A stretch of DNA of 64,000 nt from Advenella kashmirensis WT001 (GCF_000219915.2 NC_017964.1:3286001-3350000); one strand, 5' to 3'; positions 9,291 through 20,299 are shown, counted from the stretch's first letter. The notes: a model not told the origin generated them from the sequence alone. Numbers and translations are program-made.

Positions 9291-11146
9291 ATGGACACAT
9301 TGCCACCGTTTGTTCTATTTGATGACGCCGTTACCCGGCAGGCCACGCTGCTGGAGGCGTTTGTACGCTCAGACACCGTCGCTCCCGCACAACTGGCAGA
9401 CCTGGATATCGTGCTGGCGCGCGGCTGGGCACAGGCACTGCACCCGGCTATTTTCATTCCCTATGAGTTCGGCGTGGCCGATGCCGAACAGGCAGCGCAG
9501 CGCGCAGGCGCAGCCATGCACATCCATTGGTTTTCACAAGCGACAACGCTATCGGATGAGCAGATTGAGCACTGGCTGATCCGACAGGCGCATGCGCATG
9601 ATCCGGATCTGCAGCCCGCAGGCTGTGCAATCTGCAATTGCTGCCGGCGTTTGACAGTTACCGGCAGCAGTTTGACCGATTGCACCAGGCCATCGTGCGT
9701 GGCGATTTCTATCAAATCAATTACACCGCAAGACAATACTTCGAGACTTATGGCTCGCCGTTGGCGCTGTACTGCGCACTGCGTGCCAGGCAACCGGTGC
9801 CCTACGGCGTGCTGGCCTGGCTGCCGCATCAGCGCATGGCGCCGTGGACGGTGTGCCTGTCTCCAGAGCTGTTTATCCGCATTGATGATAACGGCATAAT
9901 TGGCGCCGAACCCATGAAGGGAACCCTTGCCTGTCAACCAGGCGACGATCCCGAGGCGCTGGCCGCCCTGCTGCGCAACGACAGCAAGAACCGGGCCGAG
10001 AACCTGATGATCGTGGACCTGTTGCGCAATGATTTATCCATGCTGGCTCAACCCAACGGCGTACAGGTGCAGGAGCTGTTTAAAGTGACACGCTTTGGCC
10101 AGGTACTGCAAATGACTACGCCCATTGACTGCCAGGTGCGACCCGGCATTACTATGGCAAATGTGATTGGCGCGCTGTTTCCCTGCGGCTCCATTACCGG
10201 CGCCCCGAAGAAAATGAGTATGCACTATATCGCAGACAGTGAAATAGCGCCGCGTGACCTGTATACCGGCAGCATCGGCTATTTGCAAGCGTCCGGCAAT
10301 ACAATGGGCGCCAAAGGTTGTTTCAATGTTGCCATCCGCACCCTGACCCTGCAGCCGGCGCGCGACCAGGCCCTTGCCTGTACCGGGGTCATGGGCGTAG
10401 GCGGCGGCATTGTGTACGACAGTACGGCACAATCGGAGTACGAGGAAATCCATTGGAAGTCCCGTTTTCTGCACGCCGTCCCTGCCGGATTTGCGTTATT
10501 TGAAACCATGCTGGTCGAGCAAAGCCATTGTGCACTGCTGAACAGGCATATTGAACGCTTGCATGCCTCGGCCCAAAGCCTGGGTTTTGCCGCCGACCGG
10601 GCTGCCTTGACACGACAGCTGCAGCAATTCATTAGCGCACAGCCGTCGCACGCAAGACTGCGCGTGCGCGCGATGCTGGCCCAGGACGGAACCTGCGAGA
10701 TCGCTGCCTTCCCTCTGGACACCTCTATGCCGCCGTCCGAAACCGGCCTGCCCTGTGTAAGCATCGCAGCACGCCGGCTACAGGTATGTGACCCCCTGCG
10801 TCGCTTTAAAACGACATGGCGCAAACATTATGACGATGACCTGAAGCAGGCAACGGTTTCAGGCGATTTCGACGTGCTGTATTTCAATCATGATGGTGAG
10901 CTGCTCGAAGGTGCACGCACATCGGTCTTTATTCACCATTGTGGTGCATGGCTGACACCGGCCCTGGCCCTGGATATTTTACCCGGTGTCATGCGCGCGC
11001 AAGTGCTGGCCAACCCGACACAGTACCTGCAGACAGATCATGTCACCGAAGGTCGCATCACCCGGGCCATGCTGCAAGCGGCCGATGCCATTGTCCTGAC
11101 CAATGCCCTGCGCGGGTGCATTCCGGTCCGTCTTAAAGCAGTCTGA
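9291..11146 (+). CDS. pabB: Fused aminodeoxychorismate synthase component I / 4-amino-4-deoxychorismate lyase (PabB-PabC), frameshifted
   Basis: The repaired protein has about 618 residues and joins two steps of p-aminobenzoate synthesis for folate. Residues 1 to about 390 are the chorismate-binding PabB part, with PMKGTLA, AENLMIVDLLRNDLSML and GSITGAPKKMS. From about residue 400 (FALFETMLVEQ) comes a fold-type IV PLP lyase with LLNRHIERLHASA, the likely PLP lysine region RFKTTWRKHYDD and LEGARTSVFIHH. One base is missing near the CCC at 9615-9617; adding C gives DLQPRRLCNLQLLPAFDSY. It begins 20 bases after the fhuB stop and may be co-transcribed with the iron importer. The glutamine amidotransferase subunit PabA is not in the window. 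Confidence 0.87.
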
Positions 11147-11366
11147 AATCGCTGTAACAAGGCGCCTTCTGTGCTGCCTGCACGTGGCTGGCAACCCCGC
11201 TGCAGACATGTACTGCAATGGCTGCCGGGGCAGGAAAATACAATAATTGATAATTTACGTGATATCTTCACACAGACATCTTAGTATTTCATGCAAGAAC
11301 CGCCCCTGTGCGACCCTCGCCAGGTGAATACCGGTTAACGCTACTTTACCGTGGGGATACCACATT

Positions 11367-12473
11367 ATGGCTCGCAGCATGAGCTCCATTTTTCTTAAAA
11401 CCGCCCGCAAAATTGCGCGCCAGCAGAGCAACGCACTGATCAGGGCCACACGATCGAATATGAAGCTGGCCGCTTCGGCCTTCAACCACAACCCGCTGTT
11501 TCCGCCCTCGCCTGCCGCCGTGTTGCGTCCGGCAAAAAAACCCGTTCCGCCGCCGTTCCGTCATGGTTCCTGGACGGAACGGCTCTTCAAGGTGCCGGCG
11601 ACGATCTCCCTGTTTTTTCAGCGCCTAAGCTATTTCCTGTATGTACCGCCATCGCACGAAATGCAAGGCAGCGCCATGCTGGTCATGCTCCACGGTTGTA
11701 AACAGACAGCCACCGAATTCGCACAGGGAACACGAATGAACCAGCATGCCGCCAGATCCGGCATGGTCGTTTTATATCCACAGCAATCGCGACAGCGCCA
11801 GAGCCTGCGCTGCTGGCGCTGGTATCTACCCGATCAGCAACATGGTTATGCAGAAGCAGACGCGATTGCCGCGCTGGTGCGCAATCTGATACGGCGCCAC
11901 AAAATGGATAAGACGCGAATCTATCTGGCAGGCATGTCGGCCGGCGCCGGCATGGGCAGCCTGCTGGCCTTGCGTCATCCCCGGCTGTTTGCCGCGGTGG
12001 CCCTGCATTCCGGACCTGTCATGGGCAATGCCAGCAGCCTGTCCAGCGGTTTGCAAACGATGCGGCGCGGTACCTTGAATGATCCGCTAACAGCACTCAA
12101 GGCCGCCAGCGAAACCCTGACTGCCAGCCACGACTACCTGCCTGCGTTGATTCTGCAAGGCCAACTCGACAGGGTGGTATCGGCCAATAACGGCGAACAG
12201 CTGGCGCGTCAGTTTGCCTGGCTCAATGGTTTTGATGACCAGGCGCAGCCTATCGAGAAACCAGTGGGTGAACAGACCTCGCGCGAATACACGCAGTTTG
12301 ATTTCAAACGCGCCCGCAAGAGTATTGTGCGATTGTGCCAGCTCAGAAAAGTGGGTCATGCCTGGAGCGGTGGCGACAGCAGGCTCGATTTCAACACTTC
12401 GGATGGCCCGAATGCTTCAAGCCTGATCATGCAGTTTTTCCGGATGCATCAGCGCAGTGACAAAGCGTCATAG
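11367..12473 (+). CDS. PHB depolymerase family esterase
   Basis: This 368-residue protein belongs to the esterase/PHB depolymerase alpha/beta-hydrolase family. Key features are the oxyanion-hole motif LHGCKQTATEFAQ, the nucleophile elbow AGMSAGAGM and a catalytic His in GHAWSGG. The N-terminus is long and basic with no clear signal peptide, so it may be intracellular or leave by another route. The family acts on polyhydroxyalkanoate oligomers, feruloyl or acetylxylan esters; substrate unproved. The start ATG at 11367 has only a weak GTGGGG upstream. It converges with the deaminase gene, 27 bases apart. Confidence 0.85.
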   Translation: MARSMSSIFLKTARKIARQQSNALIRATRSNMKLAASAFNHNPLFPPSPAAVLRPAKKPVPPPFRHGSWTERLFKVPATISLFFQRLSYFLYVPPSHEMQGSAMLVMLHGCKQTATEFAQGTRMNQHAARSGMVVLYPQQSRQRQSLRCWRWYLPDQQHGYAEADAIAALVRNLIRRHKMDKTRIYLAGMSAGAGMGSLLALRHPRLFAAVALHSGPVMGNASSLSSGLQTMRRGTLNDPLTALKAASETLTASHDYLPALILQGQLDRVVSANNGEQLARQFAWLNGFDDQAQPIEKPVGEQTSREYTQFDFKRARKSIVRLCQLRKVGHAWSGGDSRLDFNTSDGPNASSLIMQFFRMHQRSDKAS

Positions 12474-12500
12474 GCCACAAATTGGCAACGGGCGTCGGCC

Positions 12501-13493
12501 TCAGCAGGGTTGCGTCAGGAACACCGGAAAACGAGCCTGCATGCTGTTGTTGGCAAGGGTGATCAGTTCCTGGTCGCTCAATCCGAGCGCGTCGGCAACC
12601 GCAACATAGTTATCGAGCAGATAGCCGCCAAAGTAGGCGGGATCATCTGAATTGATCGTCACACAAAGACCCTGATCCAGCAGGCGCTTCAGATTATGCT
12701 CGCGCATATCGCTGACCACCTTGAGTTTCAGATTCGATAACGGGCAGACGGTGAGCGGTATTTTTCTGGCAGCCAGCGTTTGCAACAAGACCGGATCTTC
12801 CTCACTGCGCACACCGTGGTCAATGCGAATCACATTCAGCCGGTTCAGTGCATTACTTACATAAGCGGCTGGCCCTTCTTCGCCCGCATGAGCGACCAGA
12901 TAAAAGCCCAATTGACCACAACGCGCGTACACGCGTTCGAATTTTTCCGGTGGATTGCCCTGTTCGCCCGAATCCAGGCCGATTCCCAGCCACAGGTCAC
13001 TGTACTGTTCGCGCAATGGCAAAGCCTGCTCCAGCGTATCAAAGGCGTCTTGCTCGGACAGATGCCGTAGAAAACTCATGATAAGACACGAGGTAATGCC
13101 CCAGGTCTGCCTGGCCTCGCGCAAGGCGCGCGCAATGCCGGCAAACACCGTTGCTATTGGCACGCCACGCTCGGTGTGGGTCTGCGGGTCGAACATGATT
13201 TCGGTATGAACTACGCCCTCCTGCGTTATCCGCGCCAGATAAGCCATGGTCATCTCATAGAAATCGGCTTCGGTAATCAGCACTGCCGCGCCGGCGTAGT
13301 ACAGATCCAGAAACGATTGCAGATCAGTGAACTGATACGCATCGCGCAGTGCCTGTATAGATGGATATGGCAAGGTCACGCCGTTGCGTTGCGCAAGCCG
13401 GAAAATCAATTCGGGCTCCAGTGTACCTTCTATATGCAAATGTAATTCAGCCTTGGGCAGCTTGCGGATAAACTCTAAACGTTCGGCGTTCAT
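12501..13493 (-). CDS. add: Adenosine deaminase family protein, probable adenine deaminase type
   Basis: The protein has 330 residues from MNAERLEFIRKLPKAELHLH. Metal ligands are visible: HLHIEG near residues 18-20, AHAGEEG with the catalytic Glu, IDHGVR, and NSDDPAYFGG with the paired Asp. The family converts adenosine or adenine to inosine or hypoxanthine in purine salvage. The segments SFLDLYYAGA and FDPQTHTERGVP, and DDPAYFGGYL near the end, resemble the bacterial adenine-specific branch more than classical Add, so adenine may be the real substrate. Upstream in-frame codons exist, but the family start fits the ATG at 13493. It is a single gene. Confidence 0.86.
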   Translation of the reverse strand: MNAERLEFIRKLPKAELHLHIEGTLEPELIFRLAQRNGVTLPYPSIQALRDAYQFTDLQSFLDLYYAGAAVLITEADFYEMTMAYLARITQEGVVHTEIMFDPQTHTERGVPIATVFAGIARALREARQTWGITSCLIMSFLRHLSEQDAFDTLEQALPLREQYSDLWLGIGLDSGEQGNPPEKFERVYARCGQLGFYLVAHAGEEGPAAYVSNALNRLNVIRIDHGVRSEEDPVLLQTLAARKIPLTVCPLSNLKLKVVSDMREHNLKRLLDQGLCVTINSDDPAYFGGYLLDNYVAVADALGLSDQELITLANNSMQARFPVFLTQPC

Positions 13494-13742
13494 TAGGATG
13501 TCTGATTGGATTCTGATGGCAACAGCGCGCCACATTGCGCTTGTGTTTAGGCGCTATTGTAGCGTGCACGCGCCAAAGCAGGCCGCCACCAACGGCCCTG
13601 GCCGGAATCGGACATGTCAGCGGCGGCGCAGCCAAACCTTAGCGTATCAAGTACAAACATCGCTTTCAGGCTGCTGCGAAAACGGTACCGCATGAAAACG
13701 TGGATTTGCAGACAGGCGCGATCAAAAGCCGCGCCGGCGCTT

Positions 13743-13898
13743 TCAGGAAGTCATGCCCACGGCGGACATAATGCCGCGCAGTAGATAGGCCGCCAGCAAT
13801 AGCGCCACGGTTCCGGCCAGCCACAATCCGACGAACCATAACCAGCGACTGCGTTTGCTTGTAGTGGTGCCAGCGCGTTTGGTTTCCTGCTGTGTCAT
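13743..13898 (-). CDS. DUF2474 small membrane protein accompanying cytochrome bd oxidase
   Basis: A 51-residue protein with a charged, Thr-rich N-terminus (MTQQETKRAGTTTSKRSR) and one transmembrane helix (WFVGLWLAGTVALLLAAYLL). It lies 93 bases downstream of cydB on the same strand, the standard position of DUF2474 genes in CIO-type oxidase operons. By analogy with CydX and CydZ it probably assists assembly or stability of the oxidase (inference). Its short length would let many gene callers miss it. Confidence 0.75.
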   Translation of the reverse strand: MTQQETKRAGTTTSKRSRWLWFVGLWLAGTVALLLAAYLLRGIMSAVGMTS

Positions 13899-13991
13899 AT
13901 CGCGTGATCCCAAATGTAATATGCGCCTGTAGCTATGAATGTGGTAACTGCCGCCGGCAGTCCGGTATGCCTCTGCCCGCGGCTCACGCCT

Positions 13992-14999
13992 CTAGTGATA
14001 TCCCGCATCTGCCGTCACTTTGCCACGGAACACATAGTACGCCCAGGAGGTGTACATGAGAATAAACGGAATAATGAAGAGCGCACCCACCAGTGCGAAC
14101 CCCTGGCTTTCCGGCGGACCGGCGGCATCCCAGATGGAAATATCAGGTGGAATGATATTGGGCCAGACACTGATGCCCAGTCCGCTATAACCCAGAAATA
14201 CCATACACAGGGTAAAAATAAACGGCTCGGCATGCGGATTGTGATTCAGGCTGCGTATCAGCCCCCAGCTTACCAGGATCACCAGAATGGGAACTGGTGC
14301 AAACCAGAACAGATTTGGCAAGGTAAACCAGCGCTCGTAGATAAGCGTATTGCTCATCGGCGTCCAGATACTCAGAATACCAATGATAACCAGCAACACC
14401 AGGGTCAGCGGCCTGGCCAGTTCAATCATCCGTTGCTGCAACGGCCCGTCTGTCTTGAGCACAAGCCAGGTGCAGCCCAGCAACGCATAGGCAACAATCA
14501 GCCCGATGCCGGTGAACACGGAAAACGGCGTGAGCCAGTCCAACGCCCCGCCGGCATAGGCGCGATTCACAACTGTGATGCCGTCAATATACGCCCCCAG
14601 GGTCACGCCCTGGAAGAAAGTGGCCAGTACAGAACCGCCAATAAAAGCGGCGTCCCACCAGCGACGACGCGCATCGCTGGCCCGGAAGCGAAACTCGAAC
14701 GCCACGCCGCGGAAAATCAGCGCGAGCAGCATCAGAATCAGCGGCATGGCAAATGCACTCAGAATCACGGCATAAGCCAGCGGAAAGGCGGCCATCAAGC
14801 CGGCGCCACCCAACACCAGCCAGGTCTCGTTGCCGTCCCAGACCGGGGCAACAGTGTTCATCATCACGTCACGGTCTGCACGGCGAGGCATGAGCGGAAA
14901 CAGAATCCCGATGCCCAGATCGAATCCGTCCATGATCACGTACATCATGATTCCGAACAGGATAATCACAGCCCACAAGAGCGAAATATCAATTCCCAT
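13992..14999 (-). CDS. cydB: Cytochrome bd-type ubiquinol oxidase subunit II (CydB/CioB)
   Basis: A 335-residue polytopic membrane protein beginning MGIDISLLWAVIILFGIMMY. It contains VMDGFDLGIGILFP and PVWDGNETWLVLGG, the two CydB hallmarks; DGFD and DGNE line the proton and oxygen paths. Together with CydA it oxidises quinol and reduces oxygen to water without proton pumping. The ATG at 14999 has GGGAG six bases upstream and overlaps the end of cydA by 11 bases, so the pair is translationally coupled. The longer open frame upstream is not used by the family. Confidence 0.92.
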   Translation of the reverse strand: MGIDISLLWAVIILFGIMMYVIMDGFDLGIGILFPLMPRRADRDVMMNTVAPVWDGNETWLVLGGAGLMAAFPLAYAVILSAFAMPLILMLLALIFRGVAFEFRFRASDARRRWWDAAFIGGSVLATFFQGVTLGAYIDGITVVNRAYAGGALDWLTPFSVFTGIGLIVAYALLGCTWLVLKTDGPLQQRMIELARPLTLVLLVIIGILSIWTPMSNTLIYERWFTLPNLFWFAPVPILVILVSWGLIRSLNHNPHAEPFIFTLCMVFLGYSGLGISVWPNIIPPDISIWDAAGPPESQGFALVGALFIIPFILMYTSWAYYVFRGKVTADAGYH

Positions 15000-16433
15000 G
15001 ACGGTCTCCCTGTGTTGGTGAGCGCGACTCTTCATCGGTATCGGTCGCCGCCGACAGTGGCCGTGCCGGTGTACGCCCCTCTCCCGGTCCTCCACCATCA
15101 ATTTCAAGATGTGGAGTCGGTTGCGGTCCCTGAGCCATTATATGAAGCATATAAACAACCCCTGCGCCGAACAGCACGAAGTACACCACGATAAACAAAA
15201 TCAGCGTAATGCCCAGTTCCAGCGGGCTGTGCGGCGTAACGGCATCGGCCGTACGCATGACGTTATAGACGACCCACGGCTGGCGCCCTATTTCAGTGGT
15301 GTACCAGCCGGCCAGCATGGCCACCAGGCCGCTCAACCCCATATAGACAGAGAAACGATGCAGCACCGGGCTGTCGTAAAGCTTGTCCTTCCAGCGCGCA
15401 TACAATGCCCACACGCCCAGCAGCAACATGAGCATGCCAAGTCCCACCATGATCCTGAATGTCCAGAACACGATCGTGGAGTTGGGCCTGTCTTCAGGCG
15501 CAAATTCCTTGAGTGCCGGAATTTTCCCATCCAGACTGTGCGTCAGGATCAGGCTGCCCAGACGCGGCACTTCCACTTTGAAGCGCGTCTCTTCCCGCTC
15601 CATATCGGGCCAGCCCAACAGCACCAATGGCACACCCTCTCCATCCGGCCCGTTTTCCCAATGCCCTTCCATTGCCGCCAGTTTGGCCGGCTGGTGTTCG
15701 AGTGTATTCAGACCATGCAAATCGCCAACCAGTATTTGAATCGGCGCAACTACAAGCAGCATCCACATCGCCATGGAATACATCTTCCTGACCGCAGGCT
15801 GCGCGTTCCGCCGCAACATGTGCCAGGCAGCAACCGCACCCACGATCAATGCAGTTGCAAGAAATGCCGCGATGACCATGTGGACCAGGCGATAGGGGAA
15901 AGAGGGATTGAATATCACGGCGAACCAGTCGACCGGTACCACACGACTGTCGATGATTTCGTAGCCTGCGGGGTCTGCATCCAGCTGTTGGAGGCCAGAA
16001 TCCAGGTGGCCGAAATAAGGGTTCCGAGCGCAACCAGAATAGTGGAACACCAGTGCAGCCGTGGCCCCACCCTGTGCCAGCCGAACATCATCACACCCAG
16101 AAAACCCGCTTCAAGAAAGAATGCGGTCAATACTTCGTAGGTAAGCAACGGGCCGGTCACGCCACCGGCAAAATCGGAAAAGTAACTCCAGTTGGTGCCG
16201 AACTGGTAAGCCATCACCAGGCCGGACACCACGCCCATGCCGAAGTTGATCGCAAACACGCGCAACCAGAAGTGGTACAGGTCCCGATAGACGGTATTGG
16301 CTGTCTTGAGCCATAAGCCTTCGAGCACCGCCATATAACTGGCCAGCCCGATCGTAATGGCAGGGAAAATAATATGAAAAGAAATCGTGAACCCGAACTG
16401 TATTCGGGCCAGAGTCAGAGTGTCCAGCTCCAT
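14989..16433 (-). CDS. cydA: Cytochrome bd-type ubiquinol oxidase subunit I (CydA/CioA), frameshifted
   Basis: The repaired protein has about 481 residues. N-terminal MELDTLTLARIQFGFT and SFHIIFPAITIG carry the haem-ligating His near residue 19, YQFGTNWSYFS follows, and GWYTTEIGRQPWVVYNVMRT is the GRQPW haem motif. The region before it is short, fitting the short Q-loop (CIO, cyanide-insensitive) class. The frame breaks at the GGGG of 15970-15973 (CCCC on the coding strand); one more C gives SWMQTPAGYEIIDSRVV without a stop. Start ATG at 16433 is preceded by AGGAG, six bases away. It is the first gene of cydA-cydB-DUF2474. No clear FNR/ANR box was seen upstream. Confidence 0.88.
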
Positions 16434-16641
16434 TTGCTGCTCCTGGAGGATTGAAACATACGCACACGGTATGGACATCTGCTGTTATGGTAATTCCGCC
16501 AGTAACCAGCGAGCCCATATTTTTACTACTCATATTACAGTTGCATTATTGTACTTGCTTTGCGGGCAAACTGACCAAGCCCCGCAATATATAGGACAAT
16601 ATGCCTTAGCGCAACGAGTCTGAAATACAACGAGCAGGCAA

Positions 16642-17879
16642 CTATCGACAGGATCGAACCTGCCCCGCAATCGCTTGCGCCAGCACCGCATTGCCGCCCG
16701 GTCCGGGATGCAAATGGTCACCAGAGTCGTAACGTGCGTCCAGTTTTGTTACGTCATGCCGATCCTGCAACAAGCTGTCGGCATCGACCACCGCATCAAA
16801 AATCCCGGCATCACGTATCCATGCGTTGACCGCCAGGCGCAGACGGTTCTTGTCGTCATCATAGTAATTGTCCAGCGGCGTGCCGGCCAATGCACCGCGA
16901 AATGGTGCCAGCGTCACGCCAATAACGCGCAGCCCTCTGCTTTTGGCCAGCGCTGCCAACTTGCGATATCCCTCCTGCAAGGAGCTTAAAGCAGGCATAG
17001 GCTGGGTCGGCGCAAAAGCGGTCCCGGGCCAGCTGATGTCATTGATGCCAATAAAGAGCACCAGGGTGGTCACAGCCGGCGCATCAAAGACGTCGTGTGA
17101 AATACGCGCCATTGCATGCTCCCCATTTTGTCGCCAAGCAGGCGCGCCCCCGAAATGCCGGCATTGATCACAGCAATCCCGGCCGAATGCAGCGCGTCGG
17201 CCATATAGTCTGTCACGCGCGTGTTGGAGTCTATCGGCACACCGTTGCCGTCGGTAATGGAGTCGCCCAGCATAGCCACGGCACAGGTCGGCGATACGCT
17301 TTCCGTGTCGATGCGAGTCAGAAAAACCCGGGCCTGCGTACGATGCAAAACTGGATCAGCGGCCAACAACGGCTTTTGCGTCTGGTTTCCCTGGCGAAAC
17401 ACTGCCTGCTGGCGCCCATCCCAGTGAAACGTCTCTAATGCCGTTTTGGCTTTCACATAGTGCGCAATTTGCAACTGCTGCAGATCCGCTACCAGCATAT
17501 CCAGAGGATCAGATATAGCTTGCTGGCCGGGAGCGATGGTCACTGCCGCCTGTCCGCTAAAATTTACGGTTTTTGGGGCATCGGTCAATCCTTGTTTGCC
17601 CGTCTTGCGACTTACCGTGGTTTGCGCCACGACCAGCGGCGCCGTGCCGTAGCGATTGGAGATCACCAGACGCAAACGCTTGCCGCCACGGCTGATCATG
17701 ACATTCTGGGTGAATGTCGCGTCCTGTATTGCTTGCGGAATGCCCGTAGGAAAAGCAAAATCCTGCCCCCAGATCGGTTGTGGACTCGCCTGCCAGCTTG
17801 CCACCCATTGCCGGGCCTGCGCGGTAAAGGTAATAAGGCTCAAAAAGCCCGCCAGCAGTATATAGTGCGTTGATTTCAA
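16642..17879 (-). CDS. SGNH/GDSL hydrolase family protein, frameshifted, TTG start
   Basis: The repaired protein has about 412 residues: a signal peptide (LLAGFLSLITFTAQA), a beta-rich N-terminal part (QWVASWQASPQPIWG..), then an SGNH hydrolase with block I AMLGDSITDG, VINAGISGARLLGD, the Asn block GINDI and the catalytic Asp/His in GDHLHPGPGG. It is likely an exported carbohydrate or lipid esterase. The frame is broken at CCCC 17121-17124; one extra base gives GDKMGEHAMARISHDV. The start is read as TTG at 17879 because AGGAG lies six bases before it and no ATG is suitably placed. It is divergent from the adjacent LysR gene. Confidence 0.82.
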
Positions 17880-18004
17880 TGAAGTCTCCTGTGTATGGAC
17901 GATAAGTGTGATGGATAAGGGCAACAGCAACTGCGTGCAGTATGCAGTGCACATGCTTTACAATCCAGACACCAGCAATCACAACATTTGTGAACAATAT
18001 TCAT

Positions 18005-18912
18005 ATGTCATCTGCACCCAAGGGCAATAAACTTGTCGAAATGGAACTGTTCGTGGCCACCATCGAGTCGGGCAGTTTCTCCCTGGCTGCCCGACACTTT
18101 TGCATGAGTCCGTCGGCCGTTTCCAAAGCAGTTGCCAGACTTGAAGCGCGCCTGCGGGTGACGCTGCTGAACCGTTCCACGCGCAAGCTATCGCTTACAC
18201 CGGCCGGCGAGTCTTTTTTTCACCGCAGCAAATGTCTGCTCTCGGAACTGGACGACATTGAAGCGGGCATGACACAGGATGCCCTGCCGTCGGGGCCCTG
18301 CGCATCAATACCAATGTGCCATTCGGTGAACTGATCCTATTGCCGCTGGTTCCTTTATTTCAGGCGAAATTTCCTGACATTACACTCAATATTGACCTGA
18401 CCGACGACGTGGTAGATATGTACGATGCGCGTGTTGATGTTGCCATTCGCGCCGGCCAGTTGAAGGACTCCGATCTTTACGCGCGCAAGCTGGGACAATC
18501 GCCCCGCGTCATCGTCGCAGCACCCGCCTATTTGCAAAAGCATGGCACACCAAAGCAACCCGAAGATTTGACGCGTTATCACAAGCTCGATTTGAACCTG
18601 TCCCGTTCGTTTCGCGGTTGGCGTATGACACAAGACGGCCAGGCGCTGCAGGTCAGCATAGATGCGCAGATCAAGGTCAATAACGGCATTTCGCTCAAGC
18701 ATCTGGCAATGCAAGGGGCTGGGTTGGCACGCCTGACCCGGTTCATCGTGGACAAGGAGCTGCAAAGTGGCGCGCTGATCCAGGTGCTGGAGCAATACAA
18801 TAGCCAGGAATTTGAATCGTTTTACGCAGTCTTCATGGGCAAACGCGATCTGATGCCGCGCCGGGTCGCCGTTTTTCTGGACTTTCTGACCGAGCACACC
18901 ATTCTGCGCTAA
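18005..18912 (+). CDS. LysR family transcriptional regulator, frameshifted
   Basis: Repaired length is about 302 residues, the family norm. The winged HTH is in LVEMELFVATIESGSFSLAA through HFCMSPSAVSKAVARLEARL and LLNRSTRKLSLTPAG. The effector domain starts at NVPFGELILLPLVPLFQAKF and resembles the CrgA/DsdC-like branch. One base is missing in the GGGG at 18292-18295; restoring it reads LPSGALRINTNVPFG. It is transcribed away from the SGNH hydrolase and toward the MFS gene that starts 148 bases on, so either could be its target. Confidence 0.85.
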
Positions 18913-19060
18913 ACGCAGCAACACCGTTGCCGCGCGCTGCCAGCGCAAGACAGGCAAATTCGTGAATTCTGCGCACAAATCATTTGCCGCAGACAGGCTG
19001 TTTCCCCGGGGTCGGGCAGGCAATAATAAGCCTGCTTTCATCTACCTATCGGAAATTATC

Positions 19061-20237
19061 ATGCCTATTGCTGTTTATGCATTAATGGCCGGCGCTTTTG
19101 GAATCGGCGTAACCGAGTTTGTGATCATGGGCTTGTTGCTTGAAGTAGGCAACGACCTGATGATCCCTGTCCAGACTGCCGGCACCTTGATATCAGGCTA
19201 TGCCCTTGGTGTTGTAGTGGGCGCGCCCATCTTTACCATCGCCACGGGACGACTGCCCACAAACCACGTTGCTGGTTCTGATGGTCATTTTCATTCTGGG
19301 CAACGCTGCCTGCGCCCTGGCACCCAATTACTGGTTCCTGTTGTTCGCCCGGGTGCTCACCTCCTTTGCACATGGCACCTTTTTCGGTGTCGGCTCGGTG
19401 GTTGCAACACGGCTGGTTGCCAGGGACAAACAGGCCTCGGCCATCGCTGTCATGTTCACCGGGTTGACTGCCGCCAATATTCTGGGCGTGCCGTTCGGCA
19501 CCTTCCTGGGCCAGATGTATGGATGGCGCGCGACGTTCTGGGCGGTCACGCTAATTGGCATTGTGTCGTTTTTTGTCATTCGTCATTATGTTCCGGCCGG
19601 TACCCGCGCGCAGGGCTCCGATCACAACTGGCGCGCCAGCGTGCGCAGTCTGGCCAATGGCGGCGTGATTGCGGGCTTGATGACAACCGTGTTTGGGTTT
19701 GCCGGCGTGTTCGCCGTGTTTACCTATATCGCCCCATTGCTCACGCAAATCAGCGGCTTTGATAAAACAGCACTCTCGCCTATTCTGGTTGTGTTTGGCG
19801 TCGGGTTGGTCATAGGCAATCTGCTGGGCGGCAGATTTGCAGACAAGTATCTCAAGACGACTGTGATCGTGAGCCTGCTTGCCCTGTCTGCGGTGCTCCT
19901 GCTCATGCCATGGGCCTTCCAGAATCAGATTGCTGCCGTGATTGCAGTAGGGCTGTTTGGGGTAGCGGCTTTCAGCACCGTTGCACCATTGCAAATGTGG
20001 GTATTGGGTAAGATTACCAATGCAGACCAGAGCCTGGTGTCCAGTCTGAACATTGCCGCCTTTAACCTGGGCAATGCGCTGGGCGCCTGGGCCGGCGGCC
20101 TGGTTATTGCCCAGGAGGGTGGATTGCCATGGATTCCCTATGTTGCGGCATTGATGCCGATCGCCAGTCTGCTGATTGCAGTGGTCGCCATACGCAGGGA
20201 AAGAACGCCAGTCATGCCGGTTGCCTGCGCCAGTTGA
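19061..20237 (+). CDS. MFS transporter, DHA1 (AraJ/YdhP-like) exporter, frameshifted
   Basis: The repaired protein has about 391 residues and twelve predicted hydrophobic helices. It begins MPIAVYALMAGAFGIGVTEF and has the typical FVIMGLLLEVGNDL and ANILGVPFGTFLGQMYGWRA segments of the arabinose-efflux-like drug:H+ antiporter branch. The frame changes at the AAA of 19261-19263. Here the shift is +1 (one extra base) or loss of two bases: two added A give GRLPTKTTLLVLM, while one removed gives GRLPTTTLLVLM. It follows the LysR gene in the same direction. The substrate is unknown. Confidence 0.83.
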
Positions 20238-20299
20238 ACTATCTCGGTCGGTAAGTAGTGACCAACCGGCATCAACCAGCGCCTGTTGGCCACTCGCCC

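Noticed and set aside
13935-15194. Plus-strand open frame of 419 codons
   Set aside because: It lies antisense to cydB, is His/Gln/Pro-rich and has no recognisable domain; it mirrors the codon bias of the real gene.
15109-16140. Plus-strand open frame of 343 codons
   Set aside because: Antisense to cydA, low-complexity His/Gln/Arg composition, no family features.
16434-16641. FNR/ANR site upstream of cydA
   Set aside because: No TTGAT-N4-ATCAA-like pair is present within the 208-base region.
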